NCBI GenBank assembly: GCA_023457435.1
Contig: JAEWLS010000045.1
Span: 148,506-212,505, forward strand
Source of the DNA: Pseudomonadota bacterium
GTDB lineage: Bacteria > Pseudomonadota > Alphaproteobacteria > Rhizobiales > Rhizobiaceae
Direction: 5' to 3'
Length of the DNA: 64,000 bases
How positions within the stretch are numbered: the first letter of the stretch is position 1; every line of letters starts with the position of its first letter. This document shows, in pieces, positions 17,047 through 25,988 of the stretch. The notes beneath the pieces were generated by a model. It ran no database searches and was not told the DNA's origin. It saw nothing but the letters and a program-made list of their open reading frames with translations. Both the position numbers and the translations under genes were made by a program.

Positions 17047-18171
17047 ATGGCCGGATATGTCGCCACGCTGAAGAAGGACATCGCCCGCTGGGAAGCCTCG
17101 GGGTTTGTCGACGGTGCGACTGCCAATGTCCTGCGCCGGGACGCCGAAACCTTTCCACGCGGAGGGGTCAGCTTCGGCCAGATCCTCTCGGTGCTCGCCG
17201 CGGCCCTGATCGGTGCCGCGATTCTGCTCATCATAGCCGCGAACTGGGAAGCCTTCCCGCGCATCGCGCGCGTTGTCATGATTTTCCTGCTGATCCTTGG
17301 CGGCTATGTTGGCGGCGCAATGCTCAAGGCGCGCGGCAATATCGGCTTCGGGGAGGCGTTGTGGCTTCTGGCTGCGATTTCGTTCGGAGCGGGAATAGCC
17401 CTCGTCGCGCAGATGTACCATGTCTCGGGCGACGAGACGCAGGCGATCCTGACCTGGTGCGCCGGCACTGCTTTGGCAGCCCTCGTGCTTCGCTCAGGGC
17501 CGCTTACCGCTGGCTCGGTGCTGCTTGCCGGCGGGTGGATGATGTTCATTACGTCGGAGGCTACCTGGCTAGGCTATCCGCCGACTCTTTTCCTGGCGAT
17601 CGTCGCCGTCATCTGGGCAATCTCGCTTTGGACCGAGAGCGTCGCGGCGCGTCACCTGATCCTGCTTTCGCTGATGCTCTACGCCGGGCTTCACTACCTG
17701 GCCAGCCAGACGCTGCTGGCACCAACGACGGTGACCGTGCTGTCGATCCTGCTCTTCGCTGCGTGGGCCTTCATGGGCGATGAAGTTGAGCGTTTCGCCA
17801 AATTGGGCGAGGGCGGGGTGCCTGTGCAGGCGCTGCTCGGCTTCAATGCGGGGATGTCGCCGATCCAGTTCGAGTACCAGGACTCGCCGCAGTTCATCTT
17901 CATTGCCATCGTCATTTTCGCCGGCGTCGTCGGCGCCCTGGTGATCGGCGGACGTGAGAGCCGCATGCTCCGCTGGCTTGCCTACGCCGCGTTCAGCTTC
18001 GAGCTGATTTACGTGTACGTCGTGCTGCTCGTGTCGATGATCGGTACGGCCGGCTTCTTCCTGACTGCGGGGCTGGTGGTCGGCCTGCTGGCCTGGTTCA
18101 TCAGCCGCGTCGAAAAGCGCCTCGCGGCTCCTCCGCCGAGCGCGGCGGCCGGGCAGGGGGCTGCCGCATGA
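17047..18171 (+). CDS. DUF2157 membrane protein
   Basis: The 374-residue integral membrane protein has a short cytosolic N-terminus (LKKDIARWEASGFVDGATAN) that matches the DUF2157 signature, then about ten hydrophobic segments. Its stop overlaps the GDYXXLXY gene by four bases, and the two families are commonly paired. Function is unknown. Confidence 0.8.
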   Translation: MAGYVATLKKDIARWEASGFVDGATANVLRRDAETFPRGGVSFGQILSVLAAALIGAAILLIIAANWEAFPRIARVVMIFLLILGGYVGGAMLKARGNIGFGEALWLLAAISFGAGIALVAQMYHVSGDETQAILTWCAGTALAALVLRSGPLTAGSVLLAGGWMMFITSEATWLGYPPTLFLAIVAVIWAISLWTESVAARHLILLSLMLYAGLHYLASQTLLAPTTVTVLSILLFAAWAFMGDEVERFAKLGEGGVPVQALLGFNAGMSPIQFEYQDSPQFIFIAIVIFAGVVGALVIGGRESRMLRWLAYAAFSFELIYVYVVLLVSMIGTAGFFLTAGLVVGLLAWFISRVEKRLAAPPPSAAAGQGAAA

Positions 18172-18746
18172 TTGCGATGCACTCACGTTACCTCTGGGCC
18201 GCAGCGGTCGTCGTCGCCCTGGCGCAGATCGCGGTGCTCGGCTCGATGATCTGGGGTCGCGCCGCGATCCTGCGCAGCGGCCGCGAGGTGACGCTTCAAG
18301 TGGAGCCGGTGGATCCGCGCGATCTGCTGCGCGGGGACTATGTCATCGTCAACTACAACGTCTCGCGCTTTCCTCAGGCGCTGGTCACGGGGCCGAAGAA
18401 GGACGCCAACTCGAGCTTTCACACCATCTTCGTCCGGCTGAAGCCGGCGGCGGACGGAATCTGGCAGCCGGTCTCGGCGAATTTCGACGTGCCAGCGCCG
18501 GGCGCGGCTCCCGATGAAGTCGACATCCGCGGCGTGGTGGACTGGATTCCGCCGCAGGACTCGGACCTCGGCGTTACCTACGGCATCGAGCGATTCTATC
18601 TGCCGGAAGGCGAGGGGCTTGCGATCGAAGAGGGCATCGGGGTCCGCCCGTTCCGCATGAAGGTCGCCGTGGCGAGCGACGGCGCGCCCCAGATCAAGGC
18701 CTTCTACGACGGCGACAAGATGATCTACGCCGAGCCCCTCTACTGA
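18168..18746 (+). CDS. GDYXXLXY domain protein
   Basis: The 192-residue protein has one N-terminal TM segment (about 7-28) and the family hallmark at LLRGDYVIVNYNV, after the LQVEPVDPRD strand. The rest is probably periplasmic. Translationally coupled to the DUF2157 gene, so the two probably form one envelope complex. Function is unknown. Confidence 0.8.
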   Translation: MIAMHSRYLWAAAVVVALAQIAVLGSMIWGRAAILRSGREVTLQVEPVDPRDLLRGDYVIVNYNVSRFPQALVTGPKKDANSSFHTIFVRLKPAADGIWQPVSANFDVPAPGAAPDEVDIRGVVDWIPPQDSDLGVTYGIERFYLPEGEGLAIEEGIGVRPFRMKVAVASDGAPQIKAFYDGDKMIYAEPLY

Positions 18747-18789
18747 GTCGCGGCGACGAAATAAGCGCGGCGCACCGGGCAAATTCCCT

Positions 18790-18817
18790 TTGAACCCTCG
18801 GGGGCTGATGATATAGA
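18790..18817 (+). promoter_or_regulatory. candidate promoter of tRNA-Leu
   Basis: TTGAAC (18790-18795) and TATAGA (18812-18817) with 16 bp between lie 34 bp upstream of the tRNA 5' end. Confidence 0.5.
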
Positions 18818-18851
18818 ACGCCGCGCTTCGACGGGCCTTGCGGTTCGTCAG

Positions 18852-18936
18852 GCGGGTGTGGTGGAACTGGTAGACACGCAGGATTTAGGTTCCTGTGGCG
18901 CAAGCCGTGGGGGTTCAAGTCCCTCCACCCGCACCA
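18852..18936 (+). tRNA. tRNA-Leu(UAG)
   Basis: An 85-nt class II tRNA. The acceptor arms GCGGGTG and CACCCGC pair, the anticodon stem CAGGA/TCCTG encloses loop TTTAGGT (anticodon TAG), the T loop is GGTTCAAGTCC, and the CCA end is encoded. It lies just upstream of tig. Confidence 0.95.
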
Positions 18937-19021
18937 GAATCGCTCCCGGCACTCATTCCCGGCAGTATGGACGCTCACCCGCCGCGATCCTCGCGGCGGT
19001 CAGGAAAACGAAGGTTTGACG

Positions 19022-20449
19022 ATGCAGGTCACGGAAACGCTCAACACCGGCCTCAAGCGCGAGATCAAGATCACCGTCCCGAAGGACGATATGGAAGCGC
19101 GGCTGATGAAGCGTCTGGATGACGCCAAGGATCGCGCGCAGATCCGCGGCTTCCGCCCGGGCAAGGTGCCGGTCAACCACCTGCGCAAGATCTACGGCAA
19201 GTCGTTCATGGCCGAGGTCGTCAACGAGATCCTCAACGAGTCGACCAGGACGGTGCTGTCGGACCGCGGCGAGAAGGCCGCGATGCAGCCCGAGGTCAAG
19301 ATGACCGAGGACGAGAAGGAAGCCGAGAAGATCCTCGCCGGCGGCGCCGATTTCGAGTTCTCGATGTCCTACGAGGTCATTCCCGCGATCGAACTCAAGG
19401 ACTATTCCGGCATCAAGGTCACCCGGCCGGTCTATGACGTGCCCGCCGAAGAGGTCGAGAAGCAGGTGGCTGTGGTCGCCGACTCCGCCCGCACCTACGA
19501 GCCCAAGAAGGGCAAGGCGGAGCAGGGCGACAAGGTCACCATCGACTATCTCGGCAAGCTCGACGGCGAGCCCTTCGAGGGCGGTGCGGCGGAAGACGCC
19601 GACCTGGTGATCGGCTCCAACCAGTTCATCCCCGGCTTCGAAGAGCAGCTCATCGGCTTCAAGGAAGGCGACGAGAAGACGATAGAGGTCACGTTCCCCG
19701 AGCAGTATCCCGCCCAGCACCTTGCCGGCCGCATGGCCACGTTCGACATCAAGGTCAAGCAGGTGCAGAAGCCGGGCGAGCTTGTCGTCAACGACGATGT
19801 CGCGAAGACGCTCGGCATGGAGTCCGCCGAGAAGCTGCGCGAGGTCGTGAAGAGCCAGATCGAGAGCCAGTACGGCGCGGTCACCCGCCAGAAGGTCAAG
19901 CGCCAGATCCTCGACGCGCTGGACGAGCAGTACAAGTTCGACGCGCCATCGAAGCTGGTCGAGACCGAGTTCGAGAACATCTGGGGCCAGGTCAACCGCG
20001 ACCTGCAGCAGGCCGGCAAGACGTTTGCCGACGAAGACACCACCGAGGAAGAGGCTAAGGCGGAGTACCAGCGTCTTGCCGAGCGCCGCGTGCGCCTCGG
20101 ACTGGTGCTCGCCGAAATCGGCGAGAAGGCCGGGGTGCAGGTTTCAGACGATGAGCTGCAGCGGGGGCTCTACGAGCAGATCCGCCGCTTCCCGGCGAGC
20201 CAGCAGCAGGAAGCCTTCAACTTCTATCGCGAGAACCCGTCTGCTTTGGCGAGCATTCGCGCGCCTCTCTATGAGGAGAAGGTGATCGATCACCTGATGG
20301 CGCAGATCGACGTAACCGACAAGCCGGTCGGCCGCGATGAGCTGCTCGCCGAAGACGGCGAGGAGACGGCGACCGACGAGGCCAAGCCGGCCAAGAAGAA
20401 GGCCGCGCCGAAAAAGAAGGCCAAGGCAGAAGGCGACACCGAGGAATAA
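19022..20449 (+). CDS. tig: trigger factor
   Basis: Trigger factor is the ribosome-bound chaperone with peptidyl-prolyl isomerase activity. The 475-residue protein has the ribosome-binding signature RGFRPGKVPVNHLRKIYG (about 42-59), an FKBP-type domain (GDKVTIDYLGKLDGEPFEGG to FDIKVKQV, about 165-255) and the C-terminal SurA-like chaperone region, ending in a Lys/Ala-rich tail. ATG at 19022 is preferred over the in-frame TTG at 19016. Confidence 0.95.
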   Translation: MQVTETLNTGLKREIKITVPKDDMEARLMKRLDDAKDRAQIRGFRPGKVPVNHLRKIYGKSFMAEVVNEILNESTRTVLSDRGEKAAMQPEVKMTEDEKEAEKILAGGADFEFSMSYEVIPAIELKDYSGIKVTRPVYDVPAEEVEKQVAVVADSARTYEPKKGKAEQGDKVTIDYLGKLDGEPFEGGAAEDADLVIGSNQFIPGFEEQLIGFKEGDEKTIEVTFPEQYPAQHLAGRMATFDIKVKQVQKPGELVVNDDVAKTLGMESAEKLREVVKSQIESQYGAVTRQKVKRQILDALDEQYKFDAPSKLVETEFENIWGQVNRDLQQAGKTFADEDTTEEEAKAEYQRLAERRVRLGLVLAEIGEKAGVQVSDDELQRGLYEQIRRFPASQQQEAFNFYRENPSALASIRAPLYEEKVIDHLMAQIDVTDKPVGRDELLAEDGEETATDEAKPAKKKAAPKKKAKAEGDTEE

Positions 20450-20462
20450 GGGCTCGCCCGCC

Positions 20463-21221
20463 ATGAAGCGTAAGGTGCTGGTCATCGGCATCGGCGCGGG
20501 CAATCCGAACCATCTGACATTGCAAGGCGTCGAGGCGTTGAATCGTCTCGACGCCGTTTTCATTCCGGACAAGGGCTCGGAAAGGAAGACGCTCGCAGAC
20601 CAGCGCCACCTGATCTGCGACCGGCACATACGCGGCGGGGCGAGGCGGGTCGGCTATGCCGTGCCAAGCCGTCGCGCGGCGGGCGACGACTACGGTGGCG
20701 CCGTTGACGACTGGCACGATCGCCTGACCTACGTGTTCGAACGGCTGCTGACGGATGAGCTGGCCGGCGGCGAAACGGGAGGCTTTCTGGTCTGGGGCGA
20801 CCCGTCGCTCTATGACAGCACCCTCCGCATTCTCGAGCGGGTGCGCGCCCGCGGTCAGGTCGACCCGGAATTGGAGGTTGTCCCCGGCATCACCGCGATC
20901 CAGGCACTGACGGCCGCGCACGCGGCAACGCTGAACGCCATCGGACAGCCGGTGACGATCACCACTGGCAGGCGGCTTGCCGAAGACATGGCGAAGGCCG
21001 ACTCGACGGTGGTCATGCTCGACGGCCAGAAAGCCTTTCGCGACGCCGATCCGGAGCTTGAGATCCTATGGGGCGCGTACCTCGGCACGCCCGACGAGAT
21101 GCTCGTCGCCGGCCGGCTGGGCGAGGTGGCGGACACCATCGCCGAAAGGCGCGACGCGGCGCGCGCGCAGCACGGCTGGATCATGGACACTTACCTTCTG
21201 AAGCGGCGGGAGCGCGACTGA
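20463..21221 (+). CDS. cobF: precorrin-6A synthase (deacetylating)
   Basis: CobF methylates C-1 of precorrin-5 and releases acetate in aerobic cobalamin synthesis. The 252-residue SAM methyltransferase has the N-terminal VLVIGIGAGNPNHLTLQGVE, the middle FLVWGDPSLYDST, and VVPGITAIQALTAAH, all typical of the family. It starts 13 bp after tig and no other cob genes are nearby, so it is a detached member of the pathway. Confidence 0.9.
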   Translation: MKRKVLVIGIGAGNPNHLTLQGVEALNRLDAVFIPDKGSERKTLADQRHLICDRHIRGGARRVGYAVPSRRAAGDDYGGAVDDWHDRLTYVFERLLTDELAGGETGGFLVWGDPSLYDSTLRILERVRARGQVDPELEVVPGITAIQALTAAHAATLNAIGQPVTITTGRRLAEDMAKADSTVVMLDGQKAFRDADPELEILWGAYLGTPDEMLVAGRLGEVADTIAERRDAARAQHGWIMDTYLLKRRERD

Positions 21222-21222
21222 G

Positions 21223-21573
21223 ATGACAACCACACTCTACGGCTTCGCAAGCTGCGATATGGTTCGCAACGCTCGCAAGTGGCTCGACGCGCACGGCGTC
21301 CAGCATGGCTTTTTCGACTACCGCAAGAATCCGCTCGATCCGAAGGTGCTCGACGGTTGGTTCGCGCGGGCAGGGTGGGAGACCGTCTTCAACCGCAACT
21401 CCACCGCCTTCAAGGAACTGCCGGAGGAGCGCAAGACCGGCATCGATGAGGCGAAGGCACGCGCGATGATCCTGGAGAACACCAACCTCATCAAGCGGCC
21501 CGTCCTCGACACGGGCGATGATCTGCTGTTCGGCTTCAAGGCGGACGGCTACGCCAAGGCCACAGGCAAATAG
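21223..21573 (+). CDS. ArsC/Spx-family protein (YffB-like)
   Basis: The 116-residue thioredoxin-fold protein starts TTTLYGFASCDMVRNARKWLD. The single Cys in SCDM, instead of CxxC, and the later NLIKRPVLD place it with YffB/Spx-like arsenate reductase relatives whose substrate is unclear. It starts one base after the cobF stop and converges with the next gene with no spacer. Confidence 0.85.
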   Translation: MTTTLYGFASCDMVRNARKWLDAHGVQHGFFDYRKNPLDPKVLDGWFARAGWETVFNRNSTAFKELPEERKTGIDEAKARAMILENTNLIKRPVLDTGDDLLFGFKADGYAKATGK

Positions 21574-22137
21574 TCAGGGGCAGGTCGTCACCTGGTTGGA
21601 GCATGTGTCGTCGGTCCAACCGCGATAGCGCTGATTCTGGAAGCTGCCTTCGACCTCGGCCCAGCGGCCTTGGCAGGACAGTATTCTTTCCGTAGCGAAA
21701 AAGTCGCTCCCGCCGCCTGAGTAGAGATCTACGACCGGAGCAGCATCGCTGGACGGCGCGCTGCGCAGAAAGTTGCCTTCGACCGAGAAGGTGAATAGCC
21801 GAGCAGAGACCCAGCCTTCGCCATCAAAGGCGACGGTGGTCGTGCCGGCCACGTAATCCTCCATGACGCCCTTGTCGATCCGCAGCCAGCCGTCTGCCGA
21901 ACCCGTGATCGAGATCTCCGCGCCGAACGCGTAACCCTCGGTCTTGAGCTGCGGCGGCAGCCGCCCGATGATCCCGTGATTGGTTCCCGGGCCTGCACGA
22001 ACGTTCGTCCCGGCAGGATCGGTATCGATGGACCAGGCTCCAAGCTCGCAGCTGTTGATCGCGCCGTCGTCGGCGCGCAGCGTCGATGTCGTCACAAAAA
22101 GGGGCAGCAGGACCAGGAAGATGGGGCTTCGGATCAT
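21574..22137 (-). CDS. exported SH3-like domain protein
   Basis: The 187-residue protein has a Sec signal peptide (MIRSPIFLVLLPLFVTTST) and an SH3b-type segment DPAGTNVRAGPGTNHGIIGRL (given here as a 21-residue region around 45-65), plus a second strand-rich half with several Cys. Bacterial SH3 domains often bind peptidoglycan. An upstream in-frame ATG at 22170 would bury the signal peptide, so 22137 is preferred. Role unknown. Confidence 0.72.
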   Translation of the reverse strand: MIRSPIFLVLLPLFVTTSTLRADDGAINSCELGAWSIDTDPAGTNVRAGPGTNHGIIGRLPPQLKTEGYAFGAEISITGSADGWLRIDKGVMEDYVAGTTTVAFDGEGWVSARLFTFSVEGNFLRSAPSSDAAPVVDLYSGGGSDFFATERILSCQGRWAEVEGSFQNQRYRGWTDDTCSNQVTTCP

Positions 22138-22299
22138 GTTCAGCAGGCTAGTCCGATGCCGATAAATCACAAGCGGAAGCGCGCATACCGATAAGTCGCA
22201 TAAGATATATTATGGAACTCGCGCCCACACGGAAATAGCGACGCTGGCAGCCGAAATACCTTCCTTCTCAATACGTTAGCGCGCGATGTTGAGCGAAAG

Positions 22300-22773
22300 C
22301 TATTCGCTCGCGATGTCCGCGATGGCCGCCCCGGCTGCGGCGATCAATGCGCCAGGCTCAGCCGCGAACACGGCATCATGCGCGCCTGCAGCAGCCCATA
22401 CGACGTCGAACCCGAGCAATGTACGGTCGGCGAAGGCAGGCAGCGGAAGGTCGTAGCCGATGGGTGAAACGCCGCCTATGGCGAACCCGGTTTCGTCGCG
22501 GATGCGTCGCGGATCTGCACGGTCCAGTGGCTGACCTGCGACCGCCGCCGCGCGTTCCAGGTCGAGCCGGCGGCTACCGGACACGAGGAACAGGTAGAGC
22601 CGCTTGTCGATGCGGCCTTCGAATATCAGCGATTTGACGATCTGGTCGACGCCGCAGCCGCACTCACGCGCTGCTTCCTCCGCCGTCCTTGTAGAAGCGC
22701 CCATGCGCTTCACCTCGATGGTCAGCCCGGCGCGCTCGGCGGCACGGGCTACACGCTCGACGCTTCCGGCCAT
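22300..22773 (-). CDS. YbaK/EbsC-family aminoacyl-tRNA deacylase
   Basis: The 157-residue protein has the YbaK fold pattern with VDQIVKSLIFEG, SGSRRLDLERAAA and TGFAIGGVSPIGYDLPLPAF. Family members hydrolyse mischarged tRNAs such as Cys-tRNA-Pro. Which amino acid is edited here is not clear. The last 160 bp upstream of the SH3-like gene (22138-22299) show no further gene. Confidence 0.88.
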   Translation of the reverse strand: MAGSVERVARAAERAGLTIEVKRMGASTRTAEEAARECGCGVDQIVKSLIFEGRIDKRLYLFLVSGSRRLDLERAAAVAGQPLDRADPRRIRDETGFAIGGVSPIGYDLPLPAFADRTLLGFDVVWAAAGAHDAVFAAEPGALIAAAGAAIADIASE

Positions 22774-22782
22774 CGCTGTGCC

Positions 22783-23589
22783 TCAGATTGGCGTTTCAAA
22801 AACGAAGCCATCGTAACCGGGCTCGACGTTGTCCGGCGTCTCTCGTGTCACGGTGTCGTAGTCGAGCGGCGTGTGCATGTGCGTCAGGACGGCGCGCGCT
22901 GGCTGCAGCTCGGCAATTTGGTTGAGCGCCTGCTGCAGCGAGAAATGCGAGGGGTGGGTATTGTACTGGAGCGCGTCGATGATCAGGAGATCGACGTTCT
23001 TGAGCCTTGCCGCAGTCTCTGTCGGAAATCCGCTGACGTCGGAGCAATAGGCGATCCCGCCGACGCGAAAGCCGAGAGAGACGATGTCGCCGTGCCGCTG
23101 CAACAGCGGCTCGAAGGTGAGGGCACCCCCCTTCCCTTCGATTGCAAACGGTTTGAACGCCTCGATCTCGTACGGCTCGACGATCGGCGGGTACGAGCTC
23201 CCAGGTGGGGTCCGGAAGCAATAGTCGAAGCCCTCGCGCATGCGCTCGAGCGTTTTCACGTCGGCATAGATGTCGATGCGGCGGCGCTGCATCAGGAAAT
23301 AGGTGCGCAGGTCGTCGATGCCGTGGATGTGGTCGGCATGGGCGTGTGTGAACACCACCGCGTCGAGATGGCTGGCGCCCGCCGAAATCATCTGCGTGCG
23401 AAAATCCGGCCCGGTGTCGATGGCGACGCGTGTGATTCCGCCGGGACCGATGCGTTCGAACATGGCGGCGGCGCGGGTGCGCCGGTTCTTCGGATTGGAC
23501 GGGTCGCAGGCTCCCCAATCGCCGTTGATGCGAGGCACGCCGGGCGACGAGCCGCACCCGAGCAGGGTGAACCGAAGCGTGTCCCTCAT
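22783..23589 (-). CDS. MBL-fold metal-dependent hydrolase (PhnP-like)
   Basis: The 268-residue metallo-beta-lactamase-fold enzyme starts RFTLLGCGSSPGVPRINGDW and has the metal motif HAHADHIHGIDDLR. It resembles PhnP-type cyclic phosphodiesterases. Its ATG at 23589 overlaps the tatD stop; a longer reading frame upstream is ignored for that reason. Part of the holB-metG-tatD run, an arrangement common in alphaproteobacteria. Confidence 0.88.
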   Translation of the reverse strand: MRDTLRFTLLGCGSSPGVPRINGDWGACDPSNPKNRRTRAAAMFERIGPGGITRVAIDTGPDFRTQMISAGASHLDAVVFTHAHADHIHGIDDLRTYFLMQRRRIDIYADVKTLERMREGFDYCFRTPPGSSYPPIVEPYEIEAFKPFAIEGKGGALTFEPLLQRHGDIVSLGFRVGGIAYCSDVSGFPTETAARLKNVDLLIIDALQYNTHPSHFSLQQALNQIAELQPARAVLTHMHTPLDYDTVTRETPDNVEPGYDGFVFETPI

Positions 23590-24371
23590 GCGGCGAGCGC
23601 CGGCATTTTCGTGAACAGACGCAGCGCGTTGCACGTGGTGATCTCGGCGACTTCCTCGCGCGATACGCCGATCGTGTCGGCGAGTACCGTGGCCGTGTGC
23701 GCGACATAGGCCGGCTCGTTGCGCTTGCCGCGGAACGGCTGGGGCGCGAGGTACGGAGCGTCGGTCTCGACCAGCAGCCGGTCACGCGGAACATTGCGGG
23801 CGATGGCGCGAAGCTCGTCGGACTTCTTGAAGGTCAGGATGCCGGAGAAAGAGACGTATCCGCCGAGCTGAACACCGATCTGGGCGACCCCTGCGCCCGA
23901 CGAGAAGCAGTGCAAGACGAAGGGGAAGGCGCCCTTCCCCGTTTCTTCTTCCAGGATCGACGCCATGTCGGCGTCGGCGTCGCGCGAATGGATGACCAGC
24001 GGCAGGCCGGTCTCGCGCGAAGCTGCGATATGGGTCCGTAGGCCCCTCGCCTGCGCCTCGCGCGGAGACTTGTCGTAGAAATAGTCGAGCCCTGCTTCAC
24101 CGATGGCGACGCAGCGCGGATGCCGCGAAAGTGCGACGAGTTCGGCAGCCGTGACGTCGAGTTCCTCGGCTGCGTTATGAGGATGGGTCCCTACCGAACA
24201 CCACACCTCGTCATGCGTCTCGGCGATGGCGCGGACCTGGTCGAAGCGGCGCACCCGCGTCGAGATCGTCACCATGCGCCCCACACCGGCCGCCTTGGCC
24301 CGGGCGATGACCAGGTCGCGCCCGTCGGAGAAGTCAGGGAAGTCCAGATGGCAGTGGCTGTCGATCAGCAT
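23586..24371 (-). CDS. TatD-family deoxyribonuclease
   Basis: The 261-residue TIM-barrel metallo-hydrolase has the N-terminal metal motif MLIDSHCHLDFPDF, the SVGTHPHNA loop, GEAGLDYFYD, HSRDADADM and VETDAPYLAPQPFRGKRNEP. TatD enzymes are 3'-5' DNases used in DNA repair and turnover. The start overlaps the metG stop by one base (TGATG). Confidence 0.93.
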   Translation of the reverse strand: MLIDSHCHLDFPDFSDGRDLVIARAKAAGVGRMVTISTRVRRFDQVRAIAETHDEVWCSVGTHPHNAAEELDVTAAELVALSRHPRCVAIGEAGLDYFYDKSPREAQARGLRTHIAASRETGLPLVIHSRDADADMASILEEETGKGAFPFVLHCFSSGAGVAQIGVQLGGYVSFSGILTFKKSDELRAIARNVPRDRLLVETDAPYLAPQPFRGKRNEPAYVAHTATVLADTIGVSREEVAEITTCNALRLFTKMPALAA

Positions 24372-25921
24372 CACGCCTTCTCGTCTTCCTTCTCGACATA
24401 GCGGGGGAAGACGCCCTGCGGCTCGGGCAGCTGCGCTCCGGCTTTCAGCGAATGCGCATCGCCCACATGCGCGAACTGTCGTTTTTCTGCGGGAACAGCC
24501 AGCAGGTCGAGCAGCTTCGCTGCCGAGCCGGGGATGAACGGCTGCACCATGATGGCGATGCGCCGCACCGCCTCGACCGTCGTCCAAAGCACCGTCTCGA
24601 AGCGGGACGGGTCGGTCTTGCGCAGCGTCCACGGAGCCTCGCCGGCGAAATAGCGATTTGCTTCCGCGACGACCGCGAAAATCCCCGCCAATGCGGTGTG
24701 GATTGCCTGGCCGGCCATCGCCTCGCGCGCAGAGACCAGCGCCGCGTCGGCCTGCGCCAGCAGGGCCTTGTCGGCCTCGCCCAGCACGCCGGGCGTCGGC
24801 ACCTTGCCGCCGAGGTTTTTAGCGATCATCGACAGCGAGCGCTGTGCAAGATTTCCCAGGTCGTTGGCGAGATCGGCATTGGTGCGGTTGACGATCGCTT
24901 CGTGACTGTAGCTGCCGTCCTGGCCGAAGGGCACCTCGCGCAGGAAGAAGTAGCGCACCGGGTCGAGGCCGTAGTGCTCGATCATCGAGAACGGATCGAC
25001 CACGTTTCCGACCGACTTCGACATCTTCTCCCCGCGATTGAACAGGAAGCCATGCGCATAGACGCGCTTAGGCAGCGGAATGCCGGCCGACATCAGGAAG
25101 GCGGGCCAGTAGACCGCGTGAAAGCGCACGATATCCTTGCCGATAATGTGCGTCGCCGGCCACCAATTCCAGGAATCGGCCAACGTATCCGGATAGCCGG
25201 CGGCGGTGATGTAATTGGTGAGGGCGTCCACCCACACATACATCACATGCTTCTCGTCGCCCGGCACTGGCACGCCCCAGTTGAAGGTGGAGCGCGAGAT
25301 CGACAGGTCGCGCAGGCCGGATTTCACGAAGCTGATGACCTCGTTGCGCCGCTCCGACGGGCCGACGAAGTCGGGTTGCTTCTCGTAGAGCTCCAGAAGG
25401 CGGTCCTGATAGGCGGAGAGGCGGAAGAAATAGGTCTCTTCCTCGTTCCACTCGACCGGCGAACCGAGCGGCTCGCGCCGCACGCCGTCGTCGCCTACGG
25501 TTGTCTCGCTCTCGTCGAAATAGGCTTCCTGGCGCACCGAGTACCAGCCAGAGTAGCGGTCGAGGAAGATGTCGCCGTTCTCGGCCATCCGCTTCCAGAT
25601 CGCCTGGCTGGCACGCTTGTGCCGGTCTTCGGTGGTGCGGATAAACTGGTCGTTGGAAGCGCCGACCGCCTCGATCATGCTACGGAAAACAGCCGAGTTG
25701 CGATCCGCAAGCGCCAGAGGCGTCACCCCCTCCTTCTCGGCCGTTTGCTGCATTTTCAGACCATGCTCGTCCGTACCGGTCAGGAAGAACACATCCTTGC
25801 CATCATGGCGCTGGAATCGCGCCAGGGCGTCGGTCGCGATCACCGTGTAGGCGTGGCCGATATGCGGCTTGCCGTTCGGATAGAAGATCGGCGTTGTGAT
25901 GTAGAATTTGTCGGCGGCCAT
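24371..25921 (-). CDS. metG: methionine--tRNA ligase
   Basis: MetG charges initiator and elongator tRNA-Met. The 516-residue class I enzyme has GKPHIGHAYT (HIGH site, about 17-26) and EKMSKSVGN. The insertion domain lacks the zinc-knuckle cysteines, so it is the Zn-free type usual in alphaproteobacteria, without the C-terminal EMAP domain. Confidence 0.97.
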   Translation of the reverse strand: MAADKFYITTPIFYPNGKPHIGHAYTVIATDALARFQRHDGKDVFFLTGTDEHGLKMQQTAEKEGVTPLALADRNSAVFRSMIEAVGASNDQFIRTTEDRHKRASQAIWKRMAENGDIFLDRYSGWYSVRQEAYFDESETTVGDDGVRREPLGSPVEWNEEETYFFRLSAYQDRLLELYEKQPDFVGPSERRNEVISFVKSGLRDLSISRSTFNWGVPVPGDEKHVMYVWVDALTNYITAAGYPDTLADSWNWWPATHIIGKDIVRFHAVYWPAFLMSAGIPLPKRVYAHGFLFNRGEKMSKSVGNVVDPFSMIEHYGLDPVRYFFLREVPFGQDGSYSHEAIVNRTNADLANDLGNLAQRSLSMIAKNLGGKVPTPGVLGEADKALLAQADAALVSAREAMAGQAIHTALAGIFAVVAEANRYFAGEAPWTLRKTDPSRFETVLWTTVEAVRRIAIMVQPFIPGSAAKLLDLLAVPAEKRQFAHVGDAHSLKAGAQLPEPQGVFPRYVEKEDEKA

Positions 25922-25988
25922 GATCGCTCTGTCTCGGAAAGCGGGTCAGATAGCGCATCGTGGCTACGATGGCCAATGCTGGAATCGA

